NCBI GenBank assembly: GCA_029204225.1
Contig: CM055095.1
Span: forward strand, 18,747,450-18,811,449
Length of the DNA: 64,000 nt
Direction: 5' to 3'
Source of the DNA: Diphasiastrum complanatum
Lineage: Eukaryota; Streptophyta; Lycopodiopsida; Lycopodiales; Lycopodiaceae
Shown: in pieces, positions 1 through 13,439 of the stretch
How the letters are laid out: the number at the start of each line of letters is the position of its first letter
Numbering within the stretch: the first letter of the stretch is position 1
Translations under genes and position numbers: made by a program
Notes under the pieces: model-generated
The model's input: only the letters and a program-made list of their open reading frames with translations
The model's database searches: none
What the model was told of the DNA's origin: nothing

Positions 1-280
<280 letters not shown>

Positions 281-307
281 CTAGTTCCGCTAGTCAGTAG
301 TCTGCTA

Positions 308-2681
<2,374 letters not shown>

Positions 2682-2953
2682 CCGGTTGGCAAGCTGTCCA
2701 CAAAAGATAGGAGCATTGTCAATTTACTGCCTCCTTCACGAACAAGTCCTGCATGCATTTCAGCCACCATTGCGTCCACCACATGCTTCAGGAGGGGCAT
2801 GGGCGTTTGGAAAGCTTCTCGAAACTCATCTACAATAGCAACCGCGCGACTCCAGTTAGCCCTCTGCCTCAAACGATTACTCGCCGCAACTGCAGCAACG
2901 GCACATGTAGCCGCTGCACAAGCGATCGCAACCCTGGCTGCCGTCTTTCCCAT
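2682..2953 (-). CDS. HXK: Hexokinase exon 1 with N-terminal membrane anchor (type B)
   Basis: A 272-bp first exon from ATG at 2953 to a GTACGT donor at 2681. It encodes about 90 residues: MGKTAARVAIACAAATCAV and further Ala/Val-rich sequence (a hydrophobic N-terminal anchor of about 24 residues), then the basic stretch NRLRQRANWSRA. Next come TPMPLLKHVVDAMVAEMHAG and EGGSKLTMLLSFVDSLPTG, the usual start of the small domain. The MGK start plus a short hydrophobic anchor is typical of type B plant hexokinases held on the outer mitochondrial membrane. The plastid type A form would carry a longer Ser/Thr-rich transit peptide. The start is chosen because it gives the standard MGK N-terminus. The exon phase (two spare bases) fits exon 2 exactly. 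Confidence 0.93.
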
Positions 2954-3375
2954 GTTGTGACCCCCTTTACTATGCTGATCTTTTGACTATAGATCTTCAG
3001 AAACAGACAAACCATAAAGGAAACAACAAAAGAATAGCAGAACTAATCCATCGAATTAGAAATAAGGACTTGATGAATGCTCGATCCTACCAGTGTGTGA
3101 AATATTGGATAATATGCACTAGCCGGGATGATTGCTTGATCCATATGCCATTAAAAACCAAACAACTGAAGAAGAATCCAATGACAAGGCTAAGGTTCTT
3201 ATTGAAGGGATGCCCTCTGTTGTCCGAATAGATGACATAATAATATGAGCTGATCAACCACACCGTAAAAAAATAAGATAAACCAGTCTTCCCAAAACCT
3301 ACAACACATATTCATATCATAATCTACATGTTTCAAATCTACCTCCCCAAAGCATTCAGCAAAGTAGAAATTGAA

Positions 3376-3765
3376 AACAAGTCAAAGATTTCAAGGAAAT
3401 CTATCCGGAAATACTATACACAAGGTTGGCTGGTGCCCTCATTGGACGCGCTTTCTTGCAAGAAAACCACGGATCCTCCTACGCTATATAATAATCATAA
3501 ACCTGGTAAATAGAAAAATTATACTGAGATCAAAGGCCTGCCAAAAAACCGAACATTCACCAAAGCATATAACAAGTCAAAGATGTCAAGAGGATTCTAT
3601 CCGATAATAATATAGACAAGGCAGTCTGGCGGCCTCATTGGATGCAATTTCTTGCAAGAAAACCACAGAACCTGCCACGCTTTATAATAATCAAAAATCT
3701 GGTGAAAGAAGCACGAATATAGAGATCCAGGGGCCGCCAAAAAACGAGCAGTCACCCCCTGGGAT
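3376..3765. repeat. 195-bp tandem duplication upstream of hexokinase
   Basis: Unit 1 (from 3376) and unit 2 (from 3571) both begin AACAAGTCAAAGAT. Both contain a CCTCATTGGA core, the segment TTTCTTGCAAGAAAACCAC, a TATAATAATCA segment and a CCAAAAAAC-rich end. The period is 195 bp with substitutions and small indels throughout. Each unit holds a minus-strand TATA-like motif, so the duplication may have copied part of the promoter or 5' UTR (inference). Confidence 0.85.
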
Positions 3766-3904
3766 GCCTCAAAGCTCCATTCTAATATGTCATGAATTCA
3801 ATTTTCCTTCCTTCCTTCTTCCCCTTCACATTTATCCTCGCCTCGCGTCTGCACGAAGGACGCCGATCCATACAGGAAAATGCCAACTCGGAGCTTTTCT
3901 GCTG

Positions 3905-3934
3905 CCATAGCCATCGCCATCGCCATCGCCATCG
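3905..3934. repeat. Short CCATCG hexamer array
   Basis: Five units, the first a CCATAG variant and then four perfect CCATCG units, in the upstream flank of hexokinase. A simple-sequence tract; no function is claimed. Confidence 0.85.
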
Positions 3935-4009
3935 CTTCCTACGTGCATCGAAGGTCAAATCGGCAAGACGAAGTACTAAAAGCGCAGCTACTTGGATCTT
4001 TCCCACCTG

Positions 4010-4135
4010 CCACGTGGATCACTTTCAATGGTTCATTTTTCATACTTGCCAAGATCTGAACGTTCATGGCCTAATCCAACGGCGGTCGGCTCTCAACCAT
4101 ACGTGGCGTGAAGATTCGAGGGCCCACGTCGTGGG
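4010..4135 (-). promoter_or_regulatory. Cluster of ACGT-core boxes (G-box and relatives)
   Basis: A palindromic G-box CCACGTGG lies at 4010-4017, an ACGTGGC box at 4101-4107, and a perfect 13-bp palindrome CCCACGTCGTGGG at 4123-4135. ACGT-core boxes bind plant bZIP and bHLH factors (family knowledge). They sit 1.05-1.2 kb upstream of the hexokinase ATG. That they act on this gene is inference; they could equally serve a gene facing the other way that has been lost. Confidence 0.5.
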
Positions 4136-4462
4136 ATTGGCACGAGAGATTTGAGGCGCACCAAGAAAGAAGGAACCAAAGAGCCATAAATTTTAATTTT
4201 AATTTCAATTTAATTTAATCTAAAAATTAATAGAAAAAATGAGTATAAGGAAAAGGGTGGCCGCCAAGCCGTGAAGGGCTGAGCCGACACCTCAATTTTT
4301 GTTTATTTCTCTTTTTTAAACTTTGTGTGCGTCTTATGAGCAAATCCCATTTCAAGGTTTATTAGATGCCAGCAGAGGAGCCTTCATAAAATCATTTTTG
4401 ACTCTTTAATAATAATAAAAAGGGAGGCTCCAAGTGTCCACCCAATCCCTCTTGACTCCCTT

Positions 4463-4885
4463 AGTTTGGCATTACCTTGCAAAGTCAATACTATGTGTTT
4501 ATGTGTAGAGGTTAGTCAATGAAGTTTGGAAGAAAGTCGATTTTAAAGTCTAAACTGTGGTGGCGGTCTTAACTTTTGAGGCTTGGCCCTTGGTTAAGGG
4601 CTTAACCACGTAACATGTAAATGCTTAAGATCAGGCATGCATGCAAAATAGCAAGAATATTTGCATAATGAAAAGATTTTTGAAGACCTTTACGTTGTTG
4701 GCATGGCAAAAGAGTGTTTTGTATGCCACATTTTACTTTAATTGACATGGAAAAAGGGTTTGCTTGCTTGAATTTGCTTCTCAATGGATTGAGACAAGTC
4801 AAGTACTCGTCATTGTTGCTTCTTATCATAAGAGTGGCATCAACATGGTCAATTGCTAATGATGGCATACCATAAATAGATCAAT
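4463..4885 (+). repeat. Dispersed repeat, copy 1
   Basis: About 400 bp resembling 6644-7060 along its whole length. Shared landmarks are TACTATGTGT, GTCTTAACTTTTGA, CATGTAAAT, GGCATGGCAAAA, TTGAGACAAGTCAAGTA and GTTGCTTCTTATCATAAG. Identity is roughly 75-80 percent by eye. No reading frame is conserved. It ends just before the LTR of element A. The class is unknown; it is probably part of a non-autonomous DNA element, since copy 2 forms the right part of an insertion inside A. Confidence 0.75.
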
Positions 4886-4961
4886 TTTTTGACAAATGGT
4901 TGAGAAATCTTTTGATACTCTGTATATAATCACTCTGGCTTTTATCTCTAAGTGCGGCTAT

Positions 4962-5844
4962 TGTTGGATTATTCTCCCACTAAATCTTCGTCCAACTTTT
5001 ATCCAGACCTGCAGTTTTCTTCGTGTTTTTACACAGTCTACATAACTACTCGAAACGGCTCACAGTGACAGTTTACGTTCATCTGCAGACAGACTGTTTA
5101 CGACCAAAGCAATCGACTTGCATTAATCCATCAGCAAGTAATTTCTGAGAAGTCCAAACTGGATGGATGCCATCACATCATAGCCAACTAGATGACGCTT
5201 TTGACGACCTAATTGCTTAGTATAAATAGCTATTTATATTTCAACATCTTATGATCAAGAAGAGCATCAAGTATCGAATAGTTAGCTTTCTCTCTCTCTC
5301 TCTCTCTCTCAAGCCTGTGAGCTTCTACACTCTTGAGCATTTTACCTCAGTTCTTTAGAGTTGATTAGAGATTGCTATTGTGCTTACTTCTTATCAGTAG
5401 TTGCGCTTAATTCAGACTTACATTTCAACCGCTCAGAGATACCTTAGAGTACGCGGCTCCGATCCGCAACTTCTTGTACTCATTTAAATATGTTTCGCTT
5501 CCATACTGAATTAGTATTATTGCGTTTAGCCTCGTCTCAGAATGTATGCGTTTTTGTAGTTCTTGTTTCGCGACAAATTATTTGTCTGATGTTTCGATGC
5601 TTAATGTTTGGCTACGTAATCACTATAGTACTAATGATTTCGAAGTTAGTTACTATAAGATCGAACGTGATTTCTATCACTATTGTTTTGTTTGAAATTG
5701 ATAAGCGTAGTCATGCATAAAGAAAGAGGAAGATGGTTTATTCCGCTGCGCACGATAAGTTTTCTTTCTCTTCATTCGAATTTTTTTTATTCAAATTCTT
5801 TTCTTTTCAAGATCAACCTATCTTTCACACACCTCTTTTTAATA
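4962..5844 (+). repeat. 5' LTR of Copia element A
   Basis: Starts TGTTGGATTATTC and ends directly before a TGGTATTAGAGC primer site. A TATA box (TATAAATAGC, 5221-5230) is followed about 60 bp on by a (CT)n tract (5289-5310), as expected for a U3-R junction. The right end lacks a clear CA, so the boundary there is approximate. Confidence 0.65.
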
Positions 5845-5856
5845 TGGTATTAGAGC
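5845..5856 (+). other. Primer-binding site of element A
   Basis: TGGTATTAGAGC is one base from the TGGTATCAGAGC site complementary to initiator Met tRNA that many plant Copia elements use. It fixes the LTR's right end. Confidence 0.75.
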
Positions 5857-6163
5857 ATTGATTCTTCAAGGCCTAATACTATCAGAGTGTAAGCTCTTAC
5901 GCATGGTATCTTTCGTGATATCAAATTATTCTTCAGTTCGAATCAATTTGTTTCGGTATCAAAGAATTGATTTCCATAACATTGTATCTTTCTCTTAACA
6001 ACAATTGAATCATCGACAGCCCCAATCAGTCATAGATGATCGAGACGCAATTATGACATTGCATTCAGCTTGCCCTCTATGTATGAGAACTGGGTGATGA
6101 TCATCACGACACGCTCAAACTTAACTCTTACCAAAGTTATGACTATGTTGCTGCAAGAAGATA

Positions 6164-7064
6164 ATTGCGACATCAGCCTTCGCTAAAATTAACGGTGATG
6201 AAAATGCGAAAAACCCGACACTCTGACAAATGCCTTAAAAATTGATTTACAGGGTACCTTATCTTTTCTGTAAGGGCACCTTTGGCATTTCTAGTGCAGT
6301 GTCGCCTTTTTCGCCTGTAACAAATCACATGTAAAAATATAGTGTCGTCTTTTTTGCCTTTTTTTTGCCTGTTTTATTTTACGTGTAAATATGCAGACTG
6401 TGCGACAACACAAGTAAAATACAGCAGCATAAATGGAGGCAGATTAACATAGGATTTAGGAGAGTAGAGGAGATAAATCCAACATGTTTGACTCCAGTAG
6501 TTTCCGCCACTACTAACTTGGAGGCAACGATTTCATTTCATTATGAGGCTGCAAACTGCGACAGGGCTATGCTTTTGCTGACTAATATGTGGGCTTTAAC
6601 AAAAAGCCACTCGCAAAAAAATATATTAAGCAACATTTTTGGCCTTGCTTTGCCAAGGCTATTAATACTATGTGTTGAGGTTAATTGATGGAGGTTGGAA
6701 GAAAGTGAATGTTAAAGACTAAAATGTGGTTGTGGTCTTAACTTTTGAAGCTTGGTGGCCCTTGGCTAAGGGCTCAATCATGCAACATGTAAATAATTAA
6801 GATCATGTATGCATGAAAAATAGCAAAGGACATTCGTTGAATGGAAAAGATTTTTGAGAACTTTTACATGAGTTGGCATGGCAAAATAGTATTTTGCATG
6901 CCACACTTCAACTGACATGGTTTTGCATCCTTAAATTTTCTTTTCAATGGATTGAGACAAGTCAAGTATTGGTTGTTGTTGCTTCTTATCATAAGTGTGG
7001 GCATCAAAATGGTCAGTTGCTACTCACAATCGAGCGATTGTTCTGCATTTATGGATCACCTTTA
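6164..7064. mobile_element. 0.9-kb insertion in element A with a 9-10-bp flanking duplication
   Basis: The gag sequence of A (best seen by comparison with L) is interrupted here. The flanks CAAGAAGATA (6154-6163) and CAAGAGGATA (7065-7074) look like a 9-10-bp target duplication. The left half contains a hairpin (arms 6206-6222 and 6298-6314, 15 of 17 paired). The right part (6644-7060) is copy 2 of the dispersed repeat at 4463. A 9-bp duplication would suit a Mutator-like DNA transposon, but I find no long terminal inverted repeats and no transposase, so the class is open. Confidence 0.5.
6644..7060 (+). repeat. Dispersed repeat, copy 2
   Basis: The counterpart of 4463-4885, in the same orientation and lying inside the insertion in element A. 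It shares GTCTTAACTTTTGAAGCTTGG-type sequence, GCATGGCAAAATAG and TTGAGACAAGTCAAGTA. A short ORF across it is not conserved in copy 1. Confidence 0.75.
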
Positions 7065-8060
7065 CAAGAGGATATCAGGAGGAATGCAACCTCCTCAGGA
7101 TCAGGATCAGATTCCATTGCTCTATACACAAACAAAAATCAAAAAAATTAGAAAAGATCTCAAAGTCAGATTTTCTTGATAGAAAGAGCAACTTGCAGTC
7201 TGGGTCAAATTCGAATTTTTCTTCATCATTCCAACAAAAGTAGAACCTGTTTTGCAAATATTGTAGGAGGACTGGTCATCTCATCAAGGACTGCAGAACA
7301 CTCGAGTACAACAATGAAAAGAAGACGCAGTCCCAACAACAAGCAAATGTTGCCTCAACCAGTTACTCGATCTAGCATGAAGAGGAAGGTGAAGCTGCAT
7401 TTTTTATCAAAGTCGAAGAACAACATGATATCGATTCCTAGTATTTGGACTCAAGTGCAACACAACACATGACTTACCATCGAAACCGGTTCCATGACTA
7501 CAAGCCATACACCCATTCTAGAGTTGTGCAACTTGGAGACAACTCAACTCATACTATCAAGGGTGAAGGAACAGTCAGGGTCGAATTCCAAAAAGATGAT
7601 GTAATGTTTTTGTCCAATGTTCTTCACATTTCAAATCTGACCAAAAACCTGCTCTCAATTAGCAGAATCACATATCCATGTCAGAGGGTCGCATTCGATA
7701 GACAAGGCTACAATATTATTGACGAATCTAGGAGAGTTTTTGCTTTCAGTAGAAGGTGTGGCAATTTGTACAAACTCAATCATTCTTATTCTATAAGTAG
7801 TCAAGATCTTTTTACTACAACTTCTGAATCAAATAATAGGCTGTGGCATTACAGAATAGGCCATTTAAATTTCAGTTGTATTTAGCAAATGTTGAAACAA
7901 AACTTAGTACAAGGTTTACCTTTCATTAACAAATCTGATACTCCGTGCAAAAGCTGTATTTCTAGCAAGTATGTTAGAAGTTCAATCATTTCAGATCCAG
8001 AATGTACTTTTAGCTTCCAATCATCAAGGAAGATCTGCATTGGAGTCAACGTTTTGATCA
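7065..8060 (+). pseudogene. Element A gag end, protease and GAG-pre-integrase region
   Basis: Copia coding remnants. A CCHC zinc knuckle (CKYCRRTGHLIKDC-like, near 7252) is followed by the protease region ending ATQHMTYH (near 7450-7480). Next come LGDNSTHTIKGEG and LHISNLTKNLLSISRI, typical of the region between protease and integrase, and then the GAG-pre-integrase signature LWHYRIGHLNF with its Cys pair (PCKSCISSKY). Integrase core, RT and RNase H do not follow. Fossil. Confidence 0.85.
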
Positions 8061-10035
8061 AGTTATCATTGTACAGGTGTTACTTAGTTTTAATAGAGTT
8101 GTCATTTTTGTTAGCTATCAACGAACTCAGCTAAAGATTGATAGTGCCCATTGATTTGTGCACAACTTCAAGCATTGTACTCACGTTTTCATAATTATCA
8201 TAGTGCAGTTTTTGTCTACGTTGTTGTTCTATTGTGAACTATAATTTGCCATCCATCTTGAATGTTTCTTGTTGGTAACTAACGCACTTTCGATACATCA
8301 CCACATGCTCGCACCACGTTTCCACCAAAATCCAACACAAGGGACCCTAGTGGGTGCGCCCTCCTACTAGGTCCCAATGACCCACATGTGATGGCTAACT
8401 TTGGCCCAAGGCCAAATATGTGATCATGGCTCAAGGTTGACGCCCAAGGTTTAGGAAAATGACCAATACCCATGGTAAGTCGTCCTAACACCTCACAAGG
8501 TTCCATTCCTCCATCCAAGGTATAGACACCTTCATGCCCTTATCCAAGGACTCAAGTACCTTAATCCAAAGGCACATATCCTTATCCGAGGGTGACTCGC
8601 CATTTAGCCCCCCCATATACTAAATGGGCACATAGGGATTAATAAAGTACTGCTAGTTACATAGGTATGTAACATAGCAATTGTCAACAGCTGAACATAT
8701 TGTCTTAATCCATCTTATAAATGCATTAGTTAAAGGCATTATTTACTTATACAACTACCATGTATCTATTTGACAGCGCATTGCTAATCGTAATCAAGAA
8801 TCACCCAATGACTTCATGAGTTTTTTGCAAAACAAAGCGTTCTATTTGATCTATCTATGTGACTTATAGAGTATTGTTTAAGAAAGATCGTGCACCTATG
8901 AGCATTTGGACATGAACACTCTTTCAAACTAATGCTATTTGTTCTAGTTCACACTGTTGTGTCATGTCGCTTGCACGACTTTCTATTTCGTTTGAGTCGG
9001 GTTCTTTTGCAGATAGATAATCTGTAGATTGACCTAATTTATGACTAACAATTGGATGTCAATTGTAATGCTATTAATATGATTTGGTTTTTTACATGTT
9101 TTTGCATTAAATAATTTTTGTGTCTACATAATCAACTGTTTCGATTCTCGTGACTTTGAAGCTTGGATCGAGTAGAGCTACCATCGAATTATCGAAGATA
9201 GCTCGAATCCGATAGACGTACTTCATGCACCAAGGAGTCATTCAATTCGCATCATTTATTAGTTATGCCTCGTCATTCCAAAAAATTAAGAACCTTGTGA
9301 GGACCCAGACACTCCAATTAGGACATCTGGAGTAGATTGACAACTTTTTAAGAATGACAAGGGGATCAAAATACTTTTTCTTCTTGGTGGTGGAATTGAC
9401 CTCCAAGTAAGTGGCTTCTCATGATCTTGATTGTTTTCAACCTAAAGATCAATGTAATGGACATTTCTCCGTAGCCATAATTGTAGATTTTTTTAATAAT
9501 TGATATTTTTTTTACAATTTTTTGACTTGTATTCACTATTTTGGATTGAGATTTATCAAACTTACTATATTTAATGATTTTCAAAATATTATTGCCATTT
9601 TCAGTCATTATAAATGGTTCTAATGATTGCATGTCGGTTATATGGTCAATATTGGATCAAGGCTATATTTTGGTCAAAAATTGATGATTTTGGCTAAAAT
9701 CGAACAATAAGAGATGATATTGCTCATAATCAAAACTTTAGTGATTTCATGTGGTTGAATCATAGTATTTAGGGTCTGATTTTACTTGCATGTGGTTGCA
9801 TAGCGACCTAATTCACCCGTCATGCATAAAGTTTGTTCCTAAGATAATAGTGCTTCCCTTGCGAAATTAGCTTACAAACACAAATCACCTAACCAACCAC
9901 ACCTAATTAACCATCCTTTCTATTTTAACCACAAGGAAATAATATACAACAGTGGAGGCAACTTGCATCCTCACCTCTCTCACCTCTCAAAAATCCACAA
10001 GAACATGTAAAAGAAATGAATTAACAACTAAGCAT

Positions 10036-10041
<6 letters not shown>
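8061..10041. other. Unassigned DNA right of element A
   Basis: No coding domain is recognised on either strand. Points seen: an imperfect hairpin at 8341-8375 (GGGACCCTAG against CTAGGTCCC), and a stretch at about 9650-9760 loosely similar to 47610-47740, both with a TTGGTCAAAAATTG core. It is probably decayed repeat DNA. Confidence 0.5.

Positions 10042-10131
<90 letters not shown>
10042..10131. repeat. (GA)n microsatellite
   Basis: About 90 bp of alternating GA with one interruption near 10120. ORFs of Arg-Glu or Ser-Leu repeats across it are artefacts of the tract. Confidence 0.98.
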
Positions 10132-10133
<2 letters not shown>

Positions 10134-11228
10134 AGAATGCAAGGATGCTTGAATTTCGAATGGGCATTATCTCCTCCTCCTATATGAACATGGAAAATGG
10201 ATACAAGAGGTTCCTTTTTATTCTTGGGGAAGGCCCTAACCCTAATCTCTGATTGGCTACTTACAAATGGCAAGGATTCTAATCCAAGCTCTTCGACTTT
10301 AAAAAACTAAATCTAGTGGTGCTAAGAAAGCACAAAGGAAACTCACACGTTGTATACGAGTTTTATTTTGGGCACTTTGAGCTTTGTATTAACAACTTGA
10401 CTTAGGGCCTCTAATATAGTTCAAAGTTTTATGCCCCTAGTCACTTATTCTTAGGAATTACGAGTTCTACAAAACTACTTTGCGTGCTCATTGGGTTGCG
10501 CTTATACACGCAGAATGCCAGTACTCTCGCACTTATTACTTCTAGTTGTACATTGTACGATGGCGGGGCCCACTTGGCAAGCTTAGCCAACAATATTCAT
10601 TAGGGGAAACCTCAACTCAAAAAGGGCCCTATAAGAAACTTGAACTTAGTAGAATGATTAGAGAGAGAAAGTAAAAACGGCAAGATTTGCTAGCGTTTTT
10701 CTAGTTTCTGGTGCTGCCCACCGTCTAACTGGTGTGGTTAACTCATTTTAACTCAAACGAAATAAACACGCCGCCTAAGCACACAGTCGACTGTCCACGC
10801 TACCAAGAAGCTTTTATTCACGTCTCAAGAAGATATCAGTAGCGAGAGGAGGAGGAGAGGATAATTTTTTGGTTGAGCATGGTGTTCCCTCCAAAAATCT
10901 TTGAAAACATTTGAAAGGTAGATTATATAACATGCATGTTTAATGATTTACAACTTGTTTTGGTTTTGTGTGAATCATTTTTCTTGTTACATGATTTAGT
11001 TTGTTTGATTTTGAAATAATGAAAAAGTTTGATCTTCATATTGTGCTCCCACTCGATTGTGCTCCAATTTATAAGAGAAACACCAAAGCTGGTCAGATTA
11101 ATGAGACTTGTAAGAAAGAACTTAGAGAAAAAAATTGTAGAAATATTGATTTGTGGACTGTTGGATCAATTTATCCCAAATATCCAAGTACATGATGTAT
11201 TCTGAACTTTCAAACTACTGGCCAATTA
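10132..11228. other. Unassigned DNA with an LTR-like box
   Basis: No gene is recognised. The stretch around 10480-10550 reads, on the minus strand, GGCATTCTGCGTGTATAAG (10501-10519) and aligns with the start of the LTRs of Gypsy elements G (18663-18681) and I. A scrap of a related LTR may lie here. A short ORF at 11001-11195 shows no family resemblance. Confidence 0.45.
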
Positions 11229-11645
11229 TTGAATTTTGTGTGTAATGGACATAGTGGATTGTTGGGATACTGTCAAAAGTTGAGCCAATACGGGATGTAT
11301 GAAGCAATGAAGCGAACACAAGTATTGGAGAATTTGTTGAATCAAACAAACAATGAGAAGGCAATACTTCAAGAAAATTTGCAGAAACAAATATATGAGA
11401 ATATGACATTGAGCTCCAATATATCAGAATTGCAAATTATTGTTACCGATCTTCAAATATCCAATCAAGTTATGTTGAGAGACGTTGAGAATTTTAAAAG
11501 GGAAAGCTTGAGTGCTATTGTTGAAGGCGAAGTTCTCAAGGTAAAATTAAATATAAGCAAACGCAAACGGCTTCCAAAAAAATACATAGATGATTTGTCT
11601 TCAAGAAGTGGAAACAAGAAGAAAAGGATTCAAGCATTCAAGTAA
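11229..11645 (+). CDS. Unidentified 138-codon ORF with coiled coil
   Basis: I do not recognise this ORF. The middle (about residues 30-105) has heptad-like spacing of Leu/Ile with Gln, Asn and Glu between, as in VLENLLNQTNNEKAILQENL and ISELQIIVTDLQISNQVM, suggesting a coiled coil. The C-terminus is basic (KRKRLPKK, NKKKRIQAFK) and could act as a nuclear signal. No start context or promoter stands out. It abuts the minus-strand block of element G. It may be a gene fragment, part of an old transposon protein, or chance; the Leu periodicity argues weakly for real coding origin. Confidence 0.3.
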   Translation: MNFVCNGHSGLLGYCQKLSQYGMYEAMKRTQVLENLLNQTNNEKAILQENLQKQIYENMTLSSNISELQIIVTDLQISNQVMLRDVENFKRESLSAIVEGEVLKVKLNISKRKRLPKKYIDDLSSRSGNKKKRIQAFK

Positions 11646-11659
11646 GTGTTAATTAGGCC

Positions 11660-12400
11660 GTCATGCTCGCTGGCAAACATCACATGCTGAATAAAATTTT
11701 TTGTGTCCTTATGAAGCGTAGGTCACCAACAACCGGATTGCAAAAGTTTGCGAACAGTAATATCTGTAGAGAAGTGTCCTCCACCCATGCCATCATGTGA
11801 AAACATGATTAAATCTGGTACTTCATGTGGTAAAACACACCTTCGTAAAATATTATCTGATCCACGACAGTACAATTGTCCTGCAATTAATTGATAAGGT
11901 TGAGTCTTATGAATCAATTGTCTCTTCTATACTTTTGTCAAAGAGTCATTCGGTTGTCCTAGCATCAAGTACTCAACAATATCTACCGCCCACTTAGGTA
12001 CTGCTTCAACATAGAACAATGCAGCATCTGGCAGTTCATCATCCACTTCTGTATTAATTGGTGCGGATTCAATTCGCGAAATGTGATCGGCTAGATAATG
12101 TTGCTTTCCCTTTCAAACCACAATCTGAAAGTCAAATTCAGTCAATAATAATAACCATCTTGCAATACGTCCAGTATTGCATGTCTTGTTTACCAAGTAA
12201 AGTAACGGTTTATGATCCGTATAAAATGCAAAATGCGTTTCCATGAGGTAGTGATGAAATTTTCGAACAGAAAAAATCATGGCTAGCGCTTCGCGTTCTG
12301 TTGTTGAATAATTTTTTTCTGGATCTATAGGCTGTCTGGTTGCAAATCGTATAGGATAATCCTTCTTACAGTCACCTGGCTGCGTCAAAACTGATCCAAT
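11660..12400 (-). pseudogene. Element G RNase H and integrase zinc-binding domain
   Basis: Minus strand. RNase H carries YSTTEREALAMIFSVRKFHHY and FYTDHKPLLYL, typical of Gypsy elements. Further on come LYCRGSDNILRRCVLPHE and GHFSTDITVRKLLQSGCW and a CDVCQRA segment, which form the HHCC zinc-binding unit at the integrase N-terminus. The integrase core is not on this strand nearby; a matching core lies on the plus strand from 19310. Confidence 0.85.
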
Positions 12401-13425
12401 GGCATATTTTGAGGCATCCGTATGAACATGAAACTCTATCGTCCAATCTGGAGAACGCAGTATTGGTGCTGAAGTTAATTATTTTTTTTAACTTTTCAAA
12501 GGCTTCTAACGCCTCTACTATCCAAATAGGAACAATAGTTAGTTTGTATATAGGTCGTGCTAAATCCGCAAAGAAGATAATAAAAATTTGATAGTAGTTC
12601 GCATGACCCATAGACACATAAACTCCTCGAATTGTTGCTGGCGGTGGCAATTCCACAATAACTTTGATCTTAGAATAATCTGTGGCAATACCATGTCTTG
12701 ATATGACATGTCCAAGCACAACTCCATGTGAAACCCATATCTGGCATTTTTTTGGATTTAGAGAAATCTGATATTTGCGGCATCTTTCAAATACTTTCTC
12801 CAATCGATCTAGGTGGTCGGTATCTGTACTATGAACTCCCAAGTTGTCCAAGTAAATTTCAAGAAATTTGTACAGATAATTTTTAAAAGCAAATTGCATT
12901 ACTCTTTGGAATGAACTTGCTGCATTACAGAGTCCAAACGACATTACTTTGTAAGCATAGGTGCCCCATTCTGTTGCAAAAGCAGTTTTGTGACGATCGG
13001 CAGGTGCAATCTTAACCTGGTTGTAACCACTAAATCCATCCAGGAAACTATAAGCTTCCGCTCCAGCAAGGTGATCCAAAATGCTTTCAGTAAAAGACAA
13101 CGGAAAGTGATCCTTCCGTGTCACTTTATTCAATGCTTTGAGATTTACACAAATCCTCAATTTTTCATTTTTTTAGGAACAATGACAATCGGTAAAATTC
13201 ATTCAGTGTGCTCGATCTCATAAATAAAATCGGCGTCAAGCAATCTCTGAAGTTCTTTCTTTATCAGATTTGTCACATTAGGATTACAGCGATAGAACTT
13301 TGTAACCTTTGGAACTGCATCATGTACTAAAGGTATGGTATGTTCAATCACTGATGTCGGAATACCCTTCAAATCTTGATAAGTCCATGCAAAGCAATCT
13401 TGATACTTAATAAGTAACAAGCGGA
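12372..13425 (-). pseudogene. Element G reverse transcriptase
   Basis: Minus strand. Recognisable RT landmarks are the entry segment CFAWTYQDLKGIP, MRICVNLKALNKVTRKDHFP, YSFLDGFSGYNQVKIAP, the SFGLCNAASSFQRVM helix, a YLDN segment in the catalytic-loop position and CQIWVSHGVVLGHVISRHGI. The LDGFSGYNQ form and the GTYAY segment fit the plant Gypsy group that includes Athila and Tat. Fossil. Confidence 0.9.
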
Positions 13426-13439
13426 GTGCCTGATACTAT

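Larger units (their letters stand above)
2954..4462. other. 5' flank of the hexokinase gene
   Basis: No coding sequence is recognised. The stretch holds a 195-bp tandem duplication (3376-3765), a short CCATCG array (3905-3934), ACGT-core boxes (4010-4135) and a very AT-rich patch around 4190-4235. The promoter and 5' UTR should lie here, read on the minus strand. TATA-like sequences occur inside each tandem unit (near 3486 and 3682), but the transcription start cannot be fixed. Confidence 0.55.
4962..8060 (+). mobile_element. Ty1/Copia element A (fossil, incomplete)
   Basis: Parts in order: a 5' LTR (4962-5844), a Met-tRNA-type primer site, gag fragments from about 6050, a non-LTR insertion (6164-7064), gag end with a CCHC zinc knuckle, a protease region and a GAG-pre-integrase domain. 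No RT, RNase H or 3' LTR is seen. It is broken, with many breaks. Its coding parts closely resemble element L at the right edge of the window, so A and L are one family. It looks old. Confidence 0.85.

Noticed and set aside
9952-10273. ORFs of Arg-Glu or Ser-Leu repeats
   Set aside because: Artefacts of the (GA)n microsatellite; the same holds at 61113-61343.
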